From Anaeramoeba flamelloides (lineage: Eukaryota; Metamonada; Anaeramoebidae): DNA of 64,000 nucleotides. The position numbers and the translations under genes were made by a program. The DNA is taken from assembly GCA_027625915.1 (NCBI GenBank), contig JANTQA010000008.1, positions 8,230,501-8,294,500 of the forward strand, written 5' to 3'. This document shows, piece by piece, positions 24,501-35,280 of the stretch. Position 1 is the stretch's first letter. Each line of letters opens with the position of its first letter. Under the pieces are notes generated by a model. The model saw nothing but the letters and a program-made list of their open reading frames with translations, was not told the DNA's origin and searched no databases.

Positions 24501-25079
24501 GAAGTCCTTAAACCGCTTTAAACTTTTTCAAAACATTTTATAATTTCTATCAACAACTTTAAGAATTACTTTCCTTTTAATTAAAAAAAAGATTATTTTT
24601 TTTATCATGCAATTACCAATCAGTCTGCCAATATTGTTTTAAATCCACAATGTATCCAAAGGCAAAAAAATATTGAAGATCAAAAAGGCAGTCCTTAAAT
24701 TAAAAAATAAACGGAAAAAAAGCACTAATCTAAATAAAAAAATAAGTTGAAGAAAATCACATACTTTGTTATTGGTCTCCAATTGGTAGTCGAGTTTCGA
24801 AGATGCTTCCAAGAGTGTTTTCGTGTGAAGAATAAGATTAGACCTAATTGTCTTTTGATAAGTAACAAAATCGGAATTCTTGAAACCGCCTTTATGAAGG
24901 ATCATCATTTGTTTGATGACTGTTGATTTTCCTGATTCACCAGTTCCAAGAAGAAGAATGGTCAGTCCTTTTTTCTCACTATTTTTTGGTTTTAGTTCCT
25001 TATCAATTTTGTCATTTCGTTTCTTTTGCTTTTTTATGTCTTTGACCTTTTTTTTTTTGGTTGAGTAATTAGGTCCCAT
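17344..25079 (-). CDS. Heterotrimeric G-protein alpha subunit
   Basis: Six exons on the minus strand: 25079-24765, 21532-21381, 21213-21085, 20957-20879, 17862-17542, 17415-17344. Together they give 1,068 nt, i.e. 355 residues plus TAA, the usual G alpha length. All junctions are GT-AG and the phases agree. G1 is GTGESGKST, followed by VIKQMMILH. The switch I arginine and threonine are in CRIPTTGV. Switch II is [18 protein letters not shown]4 is FFNKIDLF and G5 is TCATNT. Gly2 follows the start and Ser6 fits a myristoylation site, but Pro3 is disfavoured by N-myristoyltransferase and there is no Cys3. The N terminus is K-rich. The tail ends KEDGFL and lacks the Cys four from the end that pertussis toxin modifies. 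Introns: 3,232, 167, 127, 3,016 and 126 nt. The two giant ones carry TIR and retro-insertions. It probably couples a membrane receptor to downstream effectors, and the partner is unknown. Confidence 0.96.
18262..18450. repeat. Solo arm of a TIR element in G alpha intron 4
   Basis: It matches the reverse complement of the right arm of the element at 35281-37176, including AATAGAGACTAGTCCCTTAAT and the CCCTGTTTATTTTCAATATT tract. Its start also forms a local palindrome (AATCTCTATTAAATTT ... AAATTTAATAGAGATT). Only one arm is present here, so it is a truncated or recombined copy. Confidence 0.75.
18773..20820. mobile_element. Long-TIR non-autonomous DNA element in G alpha intron 4
   Basis: The outer ends are reverse complements: AATAAACTCCATTTCACTCAAAG on the left and its complement at the right. 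The arms are long. About 18900-19330 pairs with 19675-20110, including ACAATAAGATTGTTTAATTG, the CGAGACATTCCAATAAAAGG tract and TTTATTCAATAAAACTG. The loop is about 19330-19675. The right arm is split by a 576-bp retro-insertion (20188-20763). A related single arm occurs at 50985-51260. The right end lies about 60 nt from the 5' splice site of the intron. No transposase is encoded. Confidence 0.8.
20188..20763 (+). mobile_element. 5'-truncated retro-insertion with 16-bp target duplication
   Basis: The segment is bounded by AAAAAAGTGAATTTTT at 20172-20187 and again at 20764-20779. It ends in an A-rich tail (ATCAATAAATA before the second copy). It interrupts the right arm of the 18773-20820 element, whose terminal sequence resumes after it. 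Its last ~95 nt match the reverse complement of about 56573-56668, the 3' end of a LINE. This is the signature of target-primed reverse transcription. An open frame at 20279-20497 (72 residues, K-rich, ending [14 protein letters not shown]) may be a LINE remnant and is not recognised as any known protein. Confidence 0.8.
21535..21570. repeat. AT microsatellite abutting the G alpha exon 2 splice acceptor
   Basis: A TA run of about 36 nt occupies, on the gene's strand, the position of the polypyrimidine tract immediately before the acceptor (…TATAATAG followed by exon 2). Confidence 0.9.
21571..24764. other. Body of giant G alpha intron 1 with a dispersed repeat
   Basis: No coding region is supported. 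22430-22800 is a diverged copy of the ~0.6 kb repeat seen at 4990-5660 and 58850-59440 (shared TTACGTAATCTGTTTGGTTAG-like block and AATTCAATTTGGAAA). At 24000-24040 a 24-nt unit (TTTTTTCGTAATAAAAAAAG) is tandemly doubled. Short open frames such as 24214-24498 show no recognisable composition. Confidence 0.55.
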
Positions 25080-25774
25080 TTTCGAAGAAAGTGTGAAACA
25101 AATTGAATTAACTCTTTTTTGAAAAAAATGACTTTTTAAAAAGAAAACACCAAAATTTGGATACTTGTGAAAATTTTACTTGAAGAAAGTAAATCCTGTG
25201 TTGTGTTCATAATTTGTTTCAAACGAAGATTTATAAATTGGTTAGTGTGTGTTTTGTCATTTTATATATCGTTTTATCGAAATTAGAAAATAAGAAATGT
25301 TATCAGAGAAATAGAGAATTGTTTTGTATTTTTCAAAATTTCGAAAAAAGATTTATTAAGAAAACAAACTCTTTCGGTATTGACTTTGTGGCTGGTTTTC
25401 GGGTTACAAAAGAAAGTTCCTTATTCGACCAAAAAGGTTTTGTAAAAATCAACTTTGAACACAAATATCAAAAAATTTGAAAAATACCAATTGTTTTCCG
25501 TATTCACAAATTTTACAAATTGTAATACTTTAAAAAATCCTTACAATTAAAAAGCTTGTGTTCACACTTTTAAACAACTGATTTTGTCTTGGAAGGAAAT
25601 GTGAAACAAGAATATGACAAAAAACAATGATAGGTAGAAGAAGAAGAAATCATTTGTACATCGGGTAATATACTTTTAAAAGTAATGTTTACTTTCAAAT
25701 ACTTTACATAAAAGGATTGAAAATTTAATCTTTGAAAATTGTTTCAATGATTGTTATTTAAAATAACCTTCTCA

Positions 25775-26244
25775 CAGTGATCAAAATAATGCGTTAGAAA
25801 AGTCTAGAATCCAGGTTTCAAAATATAATTCGTGCTTTTTTTTCTTCTTGTTCCAAGACAACATCCAATCGAATACCAAATAGTATACCTAATTTCAACT
25901 CTATTTTGAAAGTAAACTATCTGGATATTTTCAGTAAAATTTAAATTAGGAATGCAATTTGTTGAAAATATTATCAATTTTTTTGAAATTTTTTGTTTTT
26001 TTGGTTAAAATATTTTCAGAAAAATTTTATACATTTTTTGAGATAAATGTATAAATTTGATCCTTCATTTTTAGAATTTCTTTTGAAATAATAGAATTTT
26101 AAGAAACCAATACTACATTTACTTAGGTTTTTATTGCCAGTTTCTTTAATTGGTTAATTTTTGGGTCTTCTATAAAAAAAAAAAATACGCTTGTTATTTT
26201 AAAATACGGATTAAACTTCTCGGCACGTATTATTTTGAACACAT
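25775..26244. mobile_element. Tc1/mariner-like MITE, copy A
   Basis: The left end reads CAGTGATCAAAATAATGCG and the right end, reversed, ATGTGTTCAAAATAATACG. Both resemble Tc1/mariner ends that adjoin TA sites. The interior matches the reverse complement of copy B (37406-37883) over about 180 nt, including GGTTTCTTAAAGTTCTATTA-like and ATCCTTCATTTTTAGAATTTC text. At 470 bp it is too short to encode a transposase. TA is present on the right but decayed on the left. Confidence 0.75.
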
Positions 26245-27783
26245 TAAATATAAAAAATCAACTTAAAATCAAAAAAATTATAATTATATTCGTGAAAAAA
26301 ACACCTTACTTAAAAAAAATCCCTTAAAATATCCCGAATTGCTAATATTAACAAAAATGTAGTCTAATTTCTTTTATTTAAAATCAAATCCCTTTTTTTA
26401 AGAATCAAACTTTTTAAAATATAACTCACCTACTTATTAGAATGATGATTAATGAAATTAAACCTGTTCAAAACACTTTTAAAGCAATCAAAAAACAAGA
26501 ATAACAATTATCATTTATAAAACTTTCGTAAATCTCTATAGAACCCGATTATTTTTTAAAAAAAGTTTTTCTACTTTTGCTACTAAACTATTAATTGTGT
26601 ATTCTATAGACACCCGACTTTAATCAACTTTACGTAGGTTTATTAATACGATCATAAAAAATTTGGTTATTTATACAAAGGATTTGATTGAAAATAATTT
26701 CATTTTTCCAAATATTATTTATATTAACAATTCAAAATCTTTTACAAAATTATTTTAGTGATTAGTATTTTTTTCACTACAATACTATTGTAAACTTGAA
26801 AAAAATCTTATTTGTTTCAAAAAAGAACAACACAAATCAATTTTTTCTTTTTATTTAACAAAAAAATATGAGAAAAAGATTAAAACCATCAAAATTAAAA
26901 TTCTCCCGAAATACTTTTTTACAAACCAATAAAATTCAACTTATAAACATAAAGAAAACCTTTTAAATTCGATTATTCATTATCAATAATTAATAACTCA
27001 ATCTTAATTTTTTCAGTGGATTATTGACTGCACTAAGATTAAAATTTTCAAAAAAACTTTATTATTATTTCTCCCATTTTTAAATATTTTCAAACGAATA
27101 AAACCAATTCAAATTAATCATTCCAATAAAAAAATATTAATATATAATCTCAAATAACCGATTTTTATAAATAAGAGTTGTTTTTTATACTCTTAATATT
27201 TGAAATAGAATATTACTACATCTTTTGAATTTCAAGAAATTTCATAAATATCCGTGTTTAAAATAACTGATTATATATATATATATATATTAGATCTACA
27301 AGAGATTGAATATTTGATACATTTTTCTTGTACTATTAAAATATAAGATGAAATATTTTAGGTTATTTTTTTCTAAAAACCCTCAGAAATAACTAAAAGT
27401 GAGATTTCAAAAAATAAAAATGTATTAAAAATTTTTCAATATTTTTTTCTGATAGAACAATCCAAAAACTAAAAGGATAAGATTTTTTTACTGAAAATAT
27501 TTAATTCAGAAAATATAAACTCTTTTCTAAAATTGATAATTCATTACCTTTAAATTTAATAAATGTAGCTACTTATTATTTTTAACCGTATCCTTGTGTA
27601 AATAATTACTCTATTAATTTTCGGAAAAAAATAATTAATAGTTACTAGTACATTAAAAGTAAACAAAAATTCACAATTTTCCACACAGTAAAAAAAATTC
27701 CATACAATCATAGTAATCCAATTTTATTCAAATTCGAACTAATTTTGTTTTTTTGAAAAAAGAGAAAATTATTTCTTCACTTT

Positions 27784-27820
<37 letters not shown>

Positions 27821-28579
27821 AAATATACACTCCATTTTATTTAGAAAAGCAAATTGTATTTCAAATTCTTTTTTTTTACTATTTCCAGTCATTAGTGTCT
27901 AGATATTCTCTAAATTCGAAGGAAAAATTTTGATTAAACAATTTAAAATCATTATTTAACAGATTAATTCCCTTTTAAACATTCAATTCTCAACAATATA
28001 CATCCTCTCCAATAATAATAAAACAATATTTATTTGTATTGATAATTATTTATTTTTTGTTTCGTTGATAGACAAATTTTAAATAATTGAAAACATAACA
28101 CTAAGTGAATTAGTCAAATTTGATATTTCTTTGAGAACTGATTAAATAAGTTTTTTTTTTCAAAGATTGAATTCTTTTGTTAAAAAAATTTTGAATAAGA
28201 GTTTCCTTTTAAATTTTTACTTTGTTATTTTCACAAAATTTTTTTTCAAAAAATATAAATTTTTTAAAAAAAACTTAGAATATTGTTACAGACAAATACA
28301 TAATTCATTTAAACTCAAAAAATCAAGGATTTTAAGACCAATTATTTTTAAATAGTTTTTTTATTCTAAATTTCTCCACTATACAAACATATTCTTTATT
28401 TGTCTCACTAAATGTTTTTTTTTTCTCAGAAAACTTAAATTAAGTTCTAATCACCTATAATGACTGTGACTCGTTTGTCTGTTATCTAGAATTCTTTGAA
28501 TTGGATATTCTGAATTTGTTAAATTCAAATTTCCCTCTTTCAGAGATTAAATAGTTTTTTTATAACATTGAACCCTTAA
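26245..28579. other. Intergenic, repeat-bearing spacer
   Basis: No gene is supported. 26800-26930 repeats 11640-11790. 27660-28165 is another copy of the ~0.6 kb repeat (CCACACAGTAAAAAAAATTC block through GAGAACTGATTAAATAA). AT microsatellites lie at about 27271-27291 and 27788-27818. Confidence 0.55.
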
Positions 28580-30307
28580 AGCACTACTATGAGTATAAAA
28601 GCAGATCGTGCACGAGATATTTTTCATTTTTTAATTTTTATGAAATCTTCAAATTTAAAATTTTCAAAGAAAAAATATATGAACGATAAATCAAAAATTA
28701 CTATCACCACTGAATCATTTCAGAAATTTTTGGATTTTAAAAATGAATTTAATTTCAAGAACAATAGTATCGCTTTGAAAAGTCTAATTGATTTTTATAT
28801 TAAAAAAAAAATCATTGAATCAAATTAAAAAAAAAAACAAGAACTATTTATTGTCATCAAATACATACCAAAAATAAAGAAAAACAAAAATTGGAACATC
28901 TTTTTTGTTCCTATCTCATATTCAACTCAATATTTATTAATACCTAAAGAAACCTTATTTTATTTACAACAATCCAAATGGAAAATTTATCAAACTCAAA
29001 AAAAAAGCATTACACTCAATTTTTTTGTTCAAAAAAAATCAAAAAAGAATTATTTTGCAAACAAGTGATAGTGTATGTGATGCTTTAATTCTAAAAGAAG
29101 ATGTAAAATTAATTTGTGAACTCTTATTTTCTGGTATTGGGCATTCACAGTATGTAGAATTATTTTCACAAATGTTAGGAGAGCATAAATTAATTCACCA
29201 AAATCTTTTTTTATAAAATCGAACAAAAATATATATTTCCAATCATAAAATCATTATGGGAAACCCACCAAAAGGAATTATTTAATCAAGATTCTTATAA
29301 TATACTTGCAGATGGTCGATTTTCTAGACCTCAAAAGAAAAAAAGGCCCTTCTAAATATGTTACTGAAGTTATTATTCAAGAAAAAACAAATCTAGTAAT
29401 TGATTTGTTTACTTTAAAAATCACAGATAAATGTCCAAATAAAGGTAATTTAGAAACACAAGCCTTTTTTTAAAATCTTGGAAAAACCTCCTCTTTTCGG
29501 TAAAAAAAAATTAATTATCTAATTTGTGATGAAAACTTATCATTAATCAGCCGAGTCAACAAAAATCGCCCAGAAATTAATATTTTTAATTGTATTGGTC
29601 ATAAATCGACCAAAATAAAAACAAAATGGAAACAAATTTGTTCTACCCGAAGATTATTAACAAAAGAAGAAAAAATTATAAAAAACCTTCACAAAAACAC
29701 AAAATATTTTTATGTCTATAAAAATTTGCAAATTTTCGAAAATAAAATCAATAAACATTTCAAAATTTGCTGTATTACTGCTAAAAGCGAAGAAGATTTT
29801 AAAATTCTTTGGAAGAATTTTGCTAATCATTACAATGGAAAACATGAAATTTGCAAAAAAATATTTTCCAAATTCAAAATGTTGCAGAAAAAATTATACT
29901 CAAAGAACAATTTTAAATGAACCAGATTTTTTCTCTATGTACTGAGGTTTTGGATACAATTTATGAAAATAATATTAAAAAAAAAATAAAAAAACTTTTT
30001 GCAAGCTAAACAAACTTCAATCGTTGAATCTTTTAATTCAACTTTATCAAAGTATGTCCCCAAAAAAAAAATTTTATCTTTATGAAAATTTTGTAGCACG
30101 CACCATTTTATGTGCGTTAGTTTGGAATTATAAAAAAACTTGAAAAAAAAAAGTCACAATTATTTAATATCATAAAACAAAAGACTCTCAGTGACATTCA
30201 ATTTATAGATAAAAATATAAATGAATTAAAAGAAAAAATTTTTTAACTAAATGAAAAAATATAAAAAAAATTCGTGCACGAATAATTTAAAAATGCGTAC
30301 CACTGCT
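28580..30307 (+). mobile_element. Decayed DNA transposon with TTAA flanks and unclassified transposase
   Basis: The ends are imperfect inverted repeats of about 36 nt. The left is AGCACTACTATGAG and the reversed right is AGCAGTGGTACGCA. Each has CGTGCACGA at the same distance inside (28607 and 30273). Both ends adjoin TTAA (28576-28579 and 30308-30311), a target preference best known in piggyBac. Inside, plus-strand fragments in several frames read as one transposase-like protein: a 79-residue N-terminal piece (28589-28828), SDSVCDALILKEDVKLICEL (29055), LADGRFSRPQKKK (29308), ICDENLSLISRVNKN (29520), HFKICCITAKSEEDFKILW (29757), then SIVESFNSTLSKYVPKKKI (30020). The DGR and (S)IVESFNS blocks recall a family of DDE-like transposase proteins with an L-x-x-DGR-x-DSPG motif, but I cannot name the superfamily. 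Multiple stops and frameshifts make it inactive. Confidence 0.7.
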
Positions 30308-30890
30308 TTAACAATATACCAAAACTTAAAATTACATGACATCAATTTGTACACATATGTAGTAATTAATGGTTTACTTAAATAATAAACATACGGGTTT
30401 TAACTTGGCAGTATATTAGAATATTGTTTTCAAAAAAAAAAAATATTTTATTTTTTTCAAAAAAGTAAGTAAAAACTGTTTAAAAAAATATGAGAAGAAA
30501 TTGAATATTATTTTTCAAATAAAATAAAAGGTGAAATGAAACTTGTTGGCGAGCTTTTCCAATTTGAACCTAGAAATGTTTGCAATATTTACAGACACCA
30601 AACATATAGATCATTAACAAATATTATTTCTTCCCTAATAAGTAGGACCCTTCAAGCACAAACTTTGAAATAAAGTTGAGGGACAAAAGATTGTCAAATT
30701 TAGGCACATTTTTTTTTTTATATTTAAGGCACAAAATTTGTATTCTGGAGATAAATATCTAAAAAAAAAAAATTCTCAAAAAATGTGCCTTAAATATCTA
30801 ATTATGTATCTAAATGTGAGATTTTTTGATGTACTTTCAATTTTTATTGAAAATTTGTGTCTTAAAAGTGGTCTTGACTTTAATATAACA
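30308..30890. other. Spacer with a small inverted repeat
   Basis: No gene is seen. 30700-30800 contains TTTAGGCACATTTTTT and TTTAAGGCACAAAATTT facing AAAAAATGTGCCTTAAATA, an AT-rich hairpin just downstream of the RPA32 stop codon. It could act in 3' end formation, which is speculative. Confidence 0.45.
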
Positions 30891-31835
30891 TTAAAAATTA
30901 GCAATCCAATGCTTTTCATCTTTTCCAGGAGTTACACCACCCTGGTTTATCCAATAGTTAATGATTTGAACAAGTTGGCTTTCTTCTAAACCAATTATAT
31001 TTTGGATTTCTTCAATACCACACCCTCCAATTGAGTTAGATTCTTTAATAATTGAGTGTACTTTTTGGTAAATGTTTTGTGCTTGTTGCTGTTCTTGCTC
31101 GAATTGGATTTGGCTTTGTTGTTCTTGAAAGACTTGACTATTCTGGTTTGTCACAGTTTCTGAAGGTTGGTTCTGGTAAAATTGTTGTTGTTGATCTTGC
31201 TGTTGATACTGAAACATATTATTTTGGTTCATGTTTTTTTCTTGTGAGAGATAAGGGTTTTGCTGTTCTTGTTGCTGCTGCTGTTGCAGGGATAGGTTAT
31301 GATAATGAACCTTGATAACATGTAAAAAATGGTGTGTAATTTCGTTATGATTGGTAATAGGGAAAATATTACTTGAGTTAATTGTTCTTTCTTGGCTAAA
31401 AGTTTTCATCCTTCCCAGAATTCTTACATACTTTCCTATTTGAAGCTTTTGTAATTGCTTCTCTTGGCTTTCTCCACCGAAAGAAGATCCGTAAAATTTG
31501 ATACTGATCGAACCAGTCCCGTCCGTTATTTCACATTTGATCGAAGTTTTACTGACTTCAACTTTTGTCAAGATCCCAATAATATTGATCTGGAAAATTC
31601 GCTTGCCGTCCAAAAAGAAAGAATCGTCATAGATTTGCTGTGCTTTTAACAATTGTGCAATTGTAACAGGTGTAACTGTTTGGGAATTGTATGGCGTTGT
31701 TCGGGAATCGTAATTCTTCGATTGGCTGTTAACAGTCTCTTGCCCAAAGACTTGCAATTTTTCCGTTTGATCAACAAAATTGTTCTGTGGGGGGTAAAAG
31801 GTTTGTGATTCAAAATCTAAACTCATGATTGTCAA
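30891..31835 (-). CDS. RPA2: Replication protein A 32 kDa subunit (RPA2)
   Basis: RPA32 is the middle subunit of the eukaryotic single-stranded DNA binding heterotrimer used in replication, repair and checkpoint signalling. The 314-residue intronless frame (TAA stop) shows the family order: a short S/T/Q-rich N terminus, an OB fold at about residues 55-185 (TIAQLLKAQQIYDDSFFLDG, then INIIGILTKVEVSKTSIKCE, DGTGSISIKFYG, GKYVRILGRMKTF), a Q-rich linker at about 190-255, and a C-terminal winged helix at about 260-314 (GGCGIEEIQNIIGLEESQL, INYWINQGGV). Length is a little above the usual 270 because of the polyglutamine-rich linker. Met1 (MTIMSLDF) and Met4 both fit as starts. Met4 gives a more typical N terminus. 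Neighbours are transposons, so no operon-like context exists. Confidence 0.93.
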   Translation of the reverse strand: MTIMSLDFESQTFYPPQNNFVDQTEKLQVFGQETVNSQSKNYDSRTTPYNSQTVTPVTIAQLLKAQQIYDDSFFLDGKRIFQINIIGILTKVEVSKTSIKCEITDGTGSISIKFYGSSFGGESQEKQLQKLQIGKYVRILGRMKTFSQERTINSSNIFPITNHNEITHHFLHVIKVHYHNLSLQQQQQQEQQNPYLSQEKNMNQNNMFQYQQQDQQQQFYQNQPSETVTNQNSQVFQEQQSQIQFEQEQQQAQNIYQKVHSIIKESNSIGGCGIEEIQNIIGLEESQLVQIINYWINQGGVTPGKDEKHWIANF

Positions 31836-32522
31836 AAGTTAAAAAGTTAAAAAATATAAAAAAAAAATAATCTGTTTATTTTTAATCCTTTTTTGATTTA
31901 TTTGGTTAAGTGCATCGTTAATTCCTTGAAAACAATTTATGAGAAGGAAAAAAATATTTAAAGTTAATGCATTTCAAAAACATTTTTTTTTTAATTTTGT
32001 TGAAATAAAAATTCCTATTGTTTATTGAAAAAAAAAAAGAAAAATTTTGAATTAAAGTTGTTGAAAAGGAACGATCTTCCACAAACAATTGAACAATAAT
32101 TTCTGTTGGTTAGATTTTTTTCAACTTTTTTGTTATTTTAGTGTAACTTTTCGAACAACGGAACTGAAAATCTCTGATTGTTTTTATTTTTCTCTCCTTG
32201 TTTCTTTTCAGTTTTTTTTTCATTTTTAAACCATGATCCTCAAGTCAATAGTTTCTTTTCTTTTGATCGTTAAGGCTTGTTTTTTTTAGGGTTTTTGCAC
32301 TTTCTGGGTTGAATTTTGGAAGATGATTAAATCACAAAAAGATCAATACTCAATTTTCCTAACAGAAAAAAGGTTGCGAAATGTTCATCAGGATGAACAC
32401 TAGCTTGTTTCTTAAAATTTAAAACAATTTACACAAGAGAAACAATACCTCTCTAAACCATAAACATCCCAAAATAGAAATTACTTTTTGTTACAAAAAA
32501 AAAAAAACATACTTTGTGTAAA
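31836..32522. other. Intergenic region upstream of RPA2
   Basis: AT-rich, with no gene, RNA or named element recognised. It contains the RPA2 promoter by position only. Confidence 0.5.
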
Positions 32523-32592
32523 AGCTATTTCCAAGAAATTGGTGCAAATTTCTTTTAAAATATCTCTCTTAAACACACTCTACAAAAAAGTA

Positions 32593-32992
32593 CAGCCGTT
32601 CCAAGGCTACCGTGAATTTTTATTTGAATCAAATTTTGGTGCTGATATAGATTTTTAAAAAGTTGGAAATGAAGATTAGAAAGCTCATATTGAAAAAAAA
32701 TTTTCACAAATTGCCTCATTTGAAAAATTTTCTTTTGATACAAGAAAAATTAATTTTCAGATCCCTAAATTGCTTCAAACCTCGAAAATCTGTTGAGATA
32801 CCACTTAAAAGTTTCTCTTGAAATACCGAAAATATTTTTGATCTTATCACAAAAAAATTTTTCAAATAAGTTAATTTGTGAAAATTTTTTTTCAATATGA
32901 GCTTTCTAATCTTCATTTCCAACTTTTTAAAAATCTATATCAGTACCAAAATTTGATTCATATAAAAATTCACGGTAGCCTTGGAAAGACTG
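32593..32992. mobile_element. TA-flanked MITE, copy 1 (400 bp)
   Basis: It begins CAGCCGTTCCAAGGCTACCG and ends with the complement (CGGTAGCCTTGGAAAGACTG), flanked by TA at 32591-32592 and 32993-32994. The arms extend about 115 nt (through GAAAGCTCATATTGAAAAAA). The TA target and CAG...CTG ends are typical of Tc1/mariner-derived MITEs. The related empty site is visible in element E copy 2 (AAAAAAGGATTTAAATAT near 57270), which confirms this insertion. Confidence 0.9.
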
Positions 32993-33083
32993 TATTTAAA
33001 TATCCAAAATCGATAACCACCATTTATTACAGTCATGTCCAACAAAATATTTTAAAGACTTTTCAATATTTAAACTTTTTATA

Positions 33084-33484
33084 CAGCTTTTCCAAGGCTA
33101 CCGTGAAATTTTATCAATATCAAATTTTGGTGTTCATATAAATTGTTAAATCTATGAGTATGAGAATAAGAAAGCTCATATTGAAAAAAAAAAAATTCCT
33201 AAATGAGCCAATATTCAAGAATTTTTTCTGATTTTCAAAAATAAATTCTTCAGTACTCAAAATGACTCTAAACATCAAAAATTCATTAAGAAACGACATA
33301 AGATATCCTCTAAAAAATGAATTTATTTTTCGATCACATTTGAAAAATATTTTGCATATCGACTCATTTATGAAAGAAGATTTTCAATCTAAGCTTTCTT
33401 ATTCACATATTCTTCGATTTAAAAATCTATAACAACATCAAAATTTGATATTGATAAATTTTCACGGTAGCCTTGGAACAGCTG
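33084..33484. mobile_element. TA-flanked MITE, copy 2 (401 bp)
   Basis: Same family as the preceding copy: it starts CAGCTTTTCCAAGGCTACCG and ends CGGTAGCCTTGGAACAGCTG, with TA at 33082-33083 and 33485-33486. The two copies differ by one base in length but have diverged inside, so they are not a recent tandem duplication. A short piece to its left (33022-33081) starts TACAGTCATGTCCAAC, which looks like the end of another TA-targeting element. Confidence 0.9.
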
Positions 33485-34066
33485 TAATTCTTGGTAATAA
33501 TTCAATTTGTTTCTTAATATTATATTACATAAATAAAATAATTAAATTTTCTGATATCGATTTTATTTGATATTTTATAATGGTGAAAATGGTGTTTATT
33601 ATTTTCTTTTTGATTGATAAAAATCGTTATCATAACTTGTTTAATCTCAAACAATTTTCGACTGGAATATAAAACATATATATATATTTAATTGTTTAAA
33701 AAATCATTTGTACCCTTTCCATATTTCCAGTTTTTCATTAAAATTGGTGGTACATCGTTTTCACCAAAAAAAATTCTATTTTATTTTTGTTTTTCATTTT
33801 TTGGAAATATTTTAATGTAAATTTTTTGAAATAATTGCCTTAGCCATTGACTCAATCAGTATTAATATTAAACTCAATTTGTTATAGTTAATTAAAGAAT
33901 ACTGTCACTAACAAAGATGATTTTTCATGAAATGTAAAAAAAAATGCACTACTTTTTTGGAAATACCTGAGTTTTAAACTCATGTATTTGAAACCAGTCT
34001 TAACTTCTCTCGTTCGTAATACCACCAACACGCTGTTTACATCTTTTTTAAAAACGACTCACTTGA

Positions 34067-34490
34067 AGGATTATCTAAAATAAAGCCACCATGGGTGTCT
34101 TACGAATTATAAAATCAGTGAATTAGACTCTATATTTCTTGAGATCGAGAAAAACTATAAAATTTCGAAAATTTGGGAAAAGTTATTTTTAGCCAGATCA
34201 TATACAGTTTATTGGGAGATGGTAGTAAAACCTACAACCCAACTATGTTTCTTCTAATTCCCTTTATTCAGAAGTTTTTATTGGAAACTAGACAATACTT
34301 CAATTAGAAGAAACATGCTTGGGTTGTCGGTTTTACTACTATCTTCCAATTAAGTATCTGATCTTGCCAAATTATCTTTTCCCAAATTTTCGAAATTTAA
34401 TGTTCTTCTCGATCTCAAGGAATATAGAGTCTAATTCACTAATGTTTTAATTCGAAAGACCCCTGTTGTGGCTGTATTTTAGATAGTCCT
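34067..34490. mobile_element. Foldback element D, copy 1
   Basis: Arms 34067-34240 and about 34315-34490 are inverted copies (ATCTAAAATAAAGCCACCAT; GAATTAGACTCTATATTTCT; GAAACATGCTTGGGTTG against CAACCCAACTATGTTTC). The loop is about 70 nt. A second copy lies at 46874-47294. It is non-coding, and the target duplication is not determined. Confidence 0.8.
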
Positions 34491-35280
34491 AAAGGAGAAT
34501 CTAAAGTAACTCCACTCTGAGGGAAACATGATTCAAAACTTTGTTGAGTTATACACTTTCTCTCTTTGAGATAAAGAAGAATTCTTGACATCAGGATCAT
34601 GAAAAAAATTTTTTCAAAAAAAAATTAAATTTTTGCTAAATTTGCCCTATAAATAACTTAAATTAGAATAAAAACTATTGGTTAATAAAAGATCTTTTAT
34701 CAAAAAATTATTTTTTGAGATATTCGTTAATTTAAGAAAGAAAATCTAATTTTCCAGGTAATATGTCCTTAATATAAAAAAAGCACTATTTTTTTCTGAT
34801 TAATATTTTTCTAAATCTAAGTTTATAATTTAATTCAATTAACCACTGTGATAAAATTTTTTAAAATCAAAATACACTAAACTTTTGAAAATCGAAAATA
34901 TTTTTTGAAATTGCTGTGCATTTTTTTTTTTTTTTGAAAAATTGGGGTTGAGAAAATTTTGAAATCAAAGAATAAGTAGGTATATTAAATTAGAATATTT
35001 TTTCCAGAGAGTTTATCTTTCTTAACTAGTTTTTTTTTTATTTTTACCATTTAAAAATAAAAAAACATTTGAAGATCAAATTAGTGCCTTTTGGGAAAAA
35101 AAAATTCGCATAATTTAGAATTTATTTTAGTAAATGAGTTAAAATAAGATATTGAATCTAAAAATATACATAATTTCAAGTTTGAATTTAATGATTTTGG
35201 CAAAAAATGTCTTAAAGAAAAAGTTAAATGGAAACTTTATTTATTTTTATTTTTTCATTTAATTTTTCTAATTTTTTTAA
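34491..35280. other. AT-rich spacer
   Basis: No gene, RNA or clear repeat is recognised. Confidence 0.5.

Larger units (their letters stand above)
32523..33968. mobile_element. TIR element E, copy 1, carrying two later MITE insertions
   Basis: The ends are inverted repeats: AGCTATTTCCAAGAAATTGG on the left and, reversed, AGGTATTTCCAAAAAAGTAG on the right. Removing the two MITE-containing segments (32593-32994 and about 33022-33486) leaves a ~0.58 kb unit that matches element E copy 2 (56759-57341) in reverse complement along its whole length, including AACCACCATTTAT, AACAATTCAATTTGTTTC-like and the GGTACATCGTTTTCACC region. No coding potential is seen. The target duplication is not clear for this copy. 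Confidence 0.8.
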
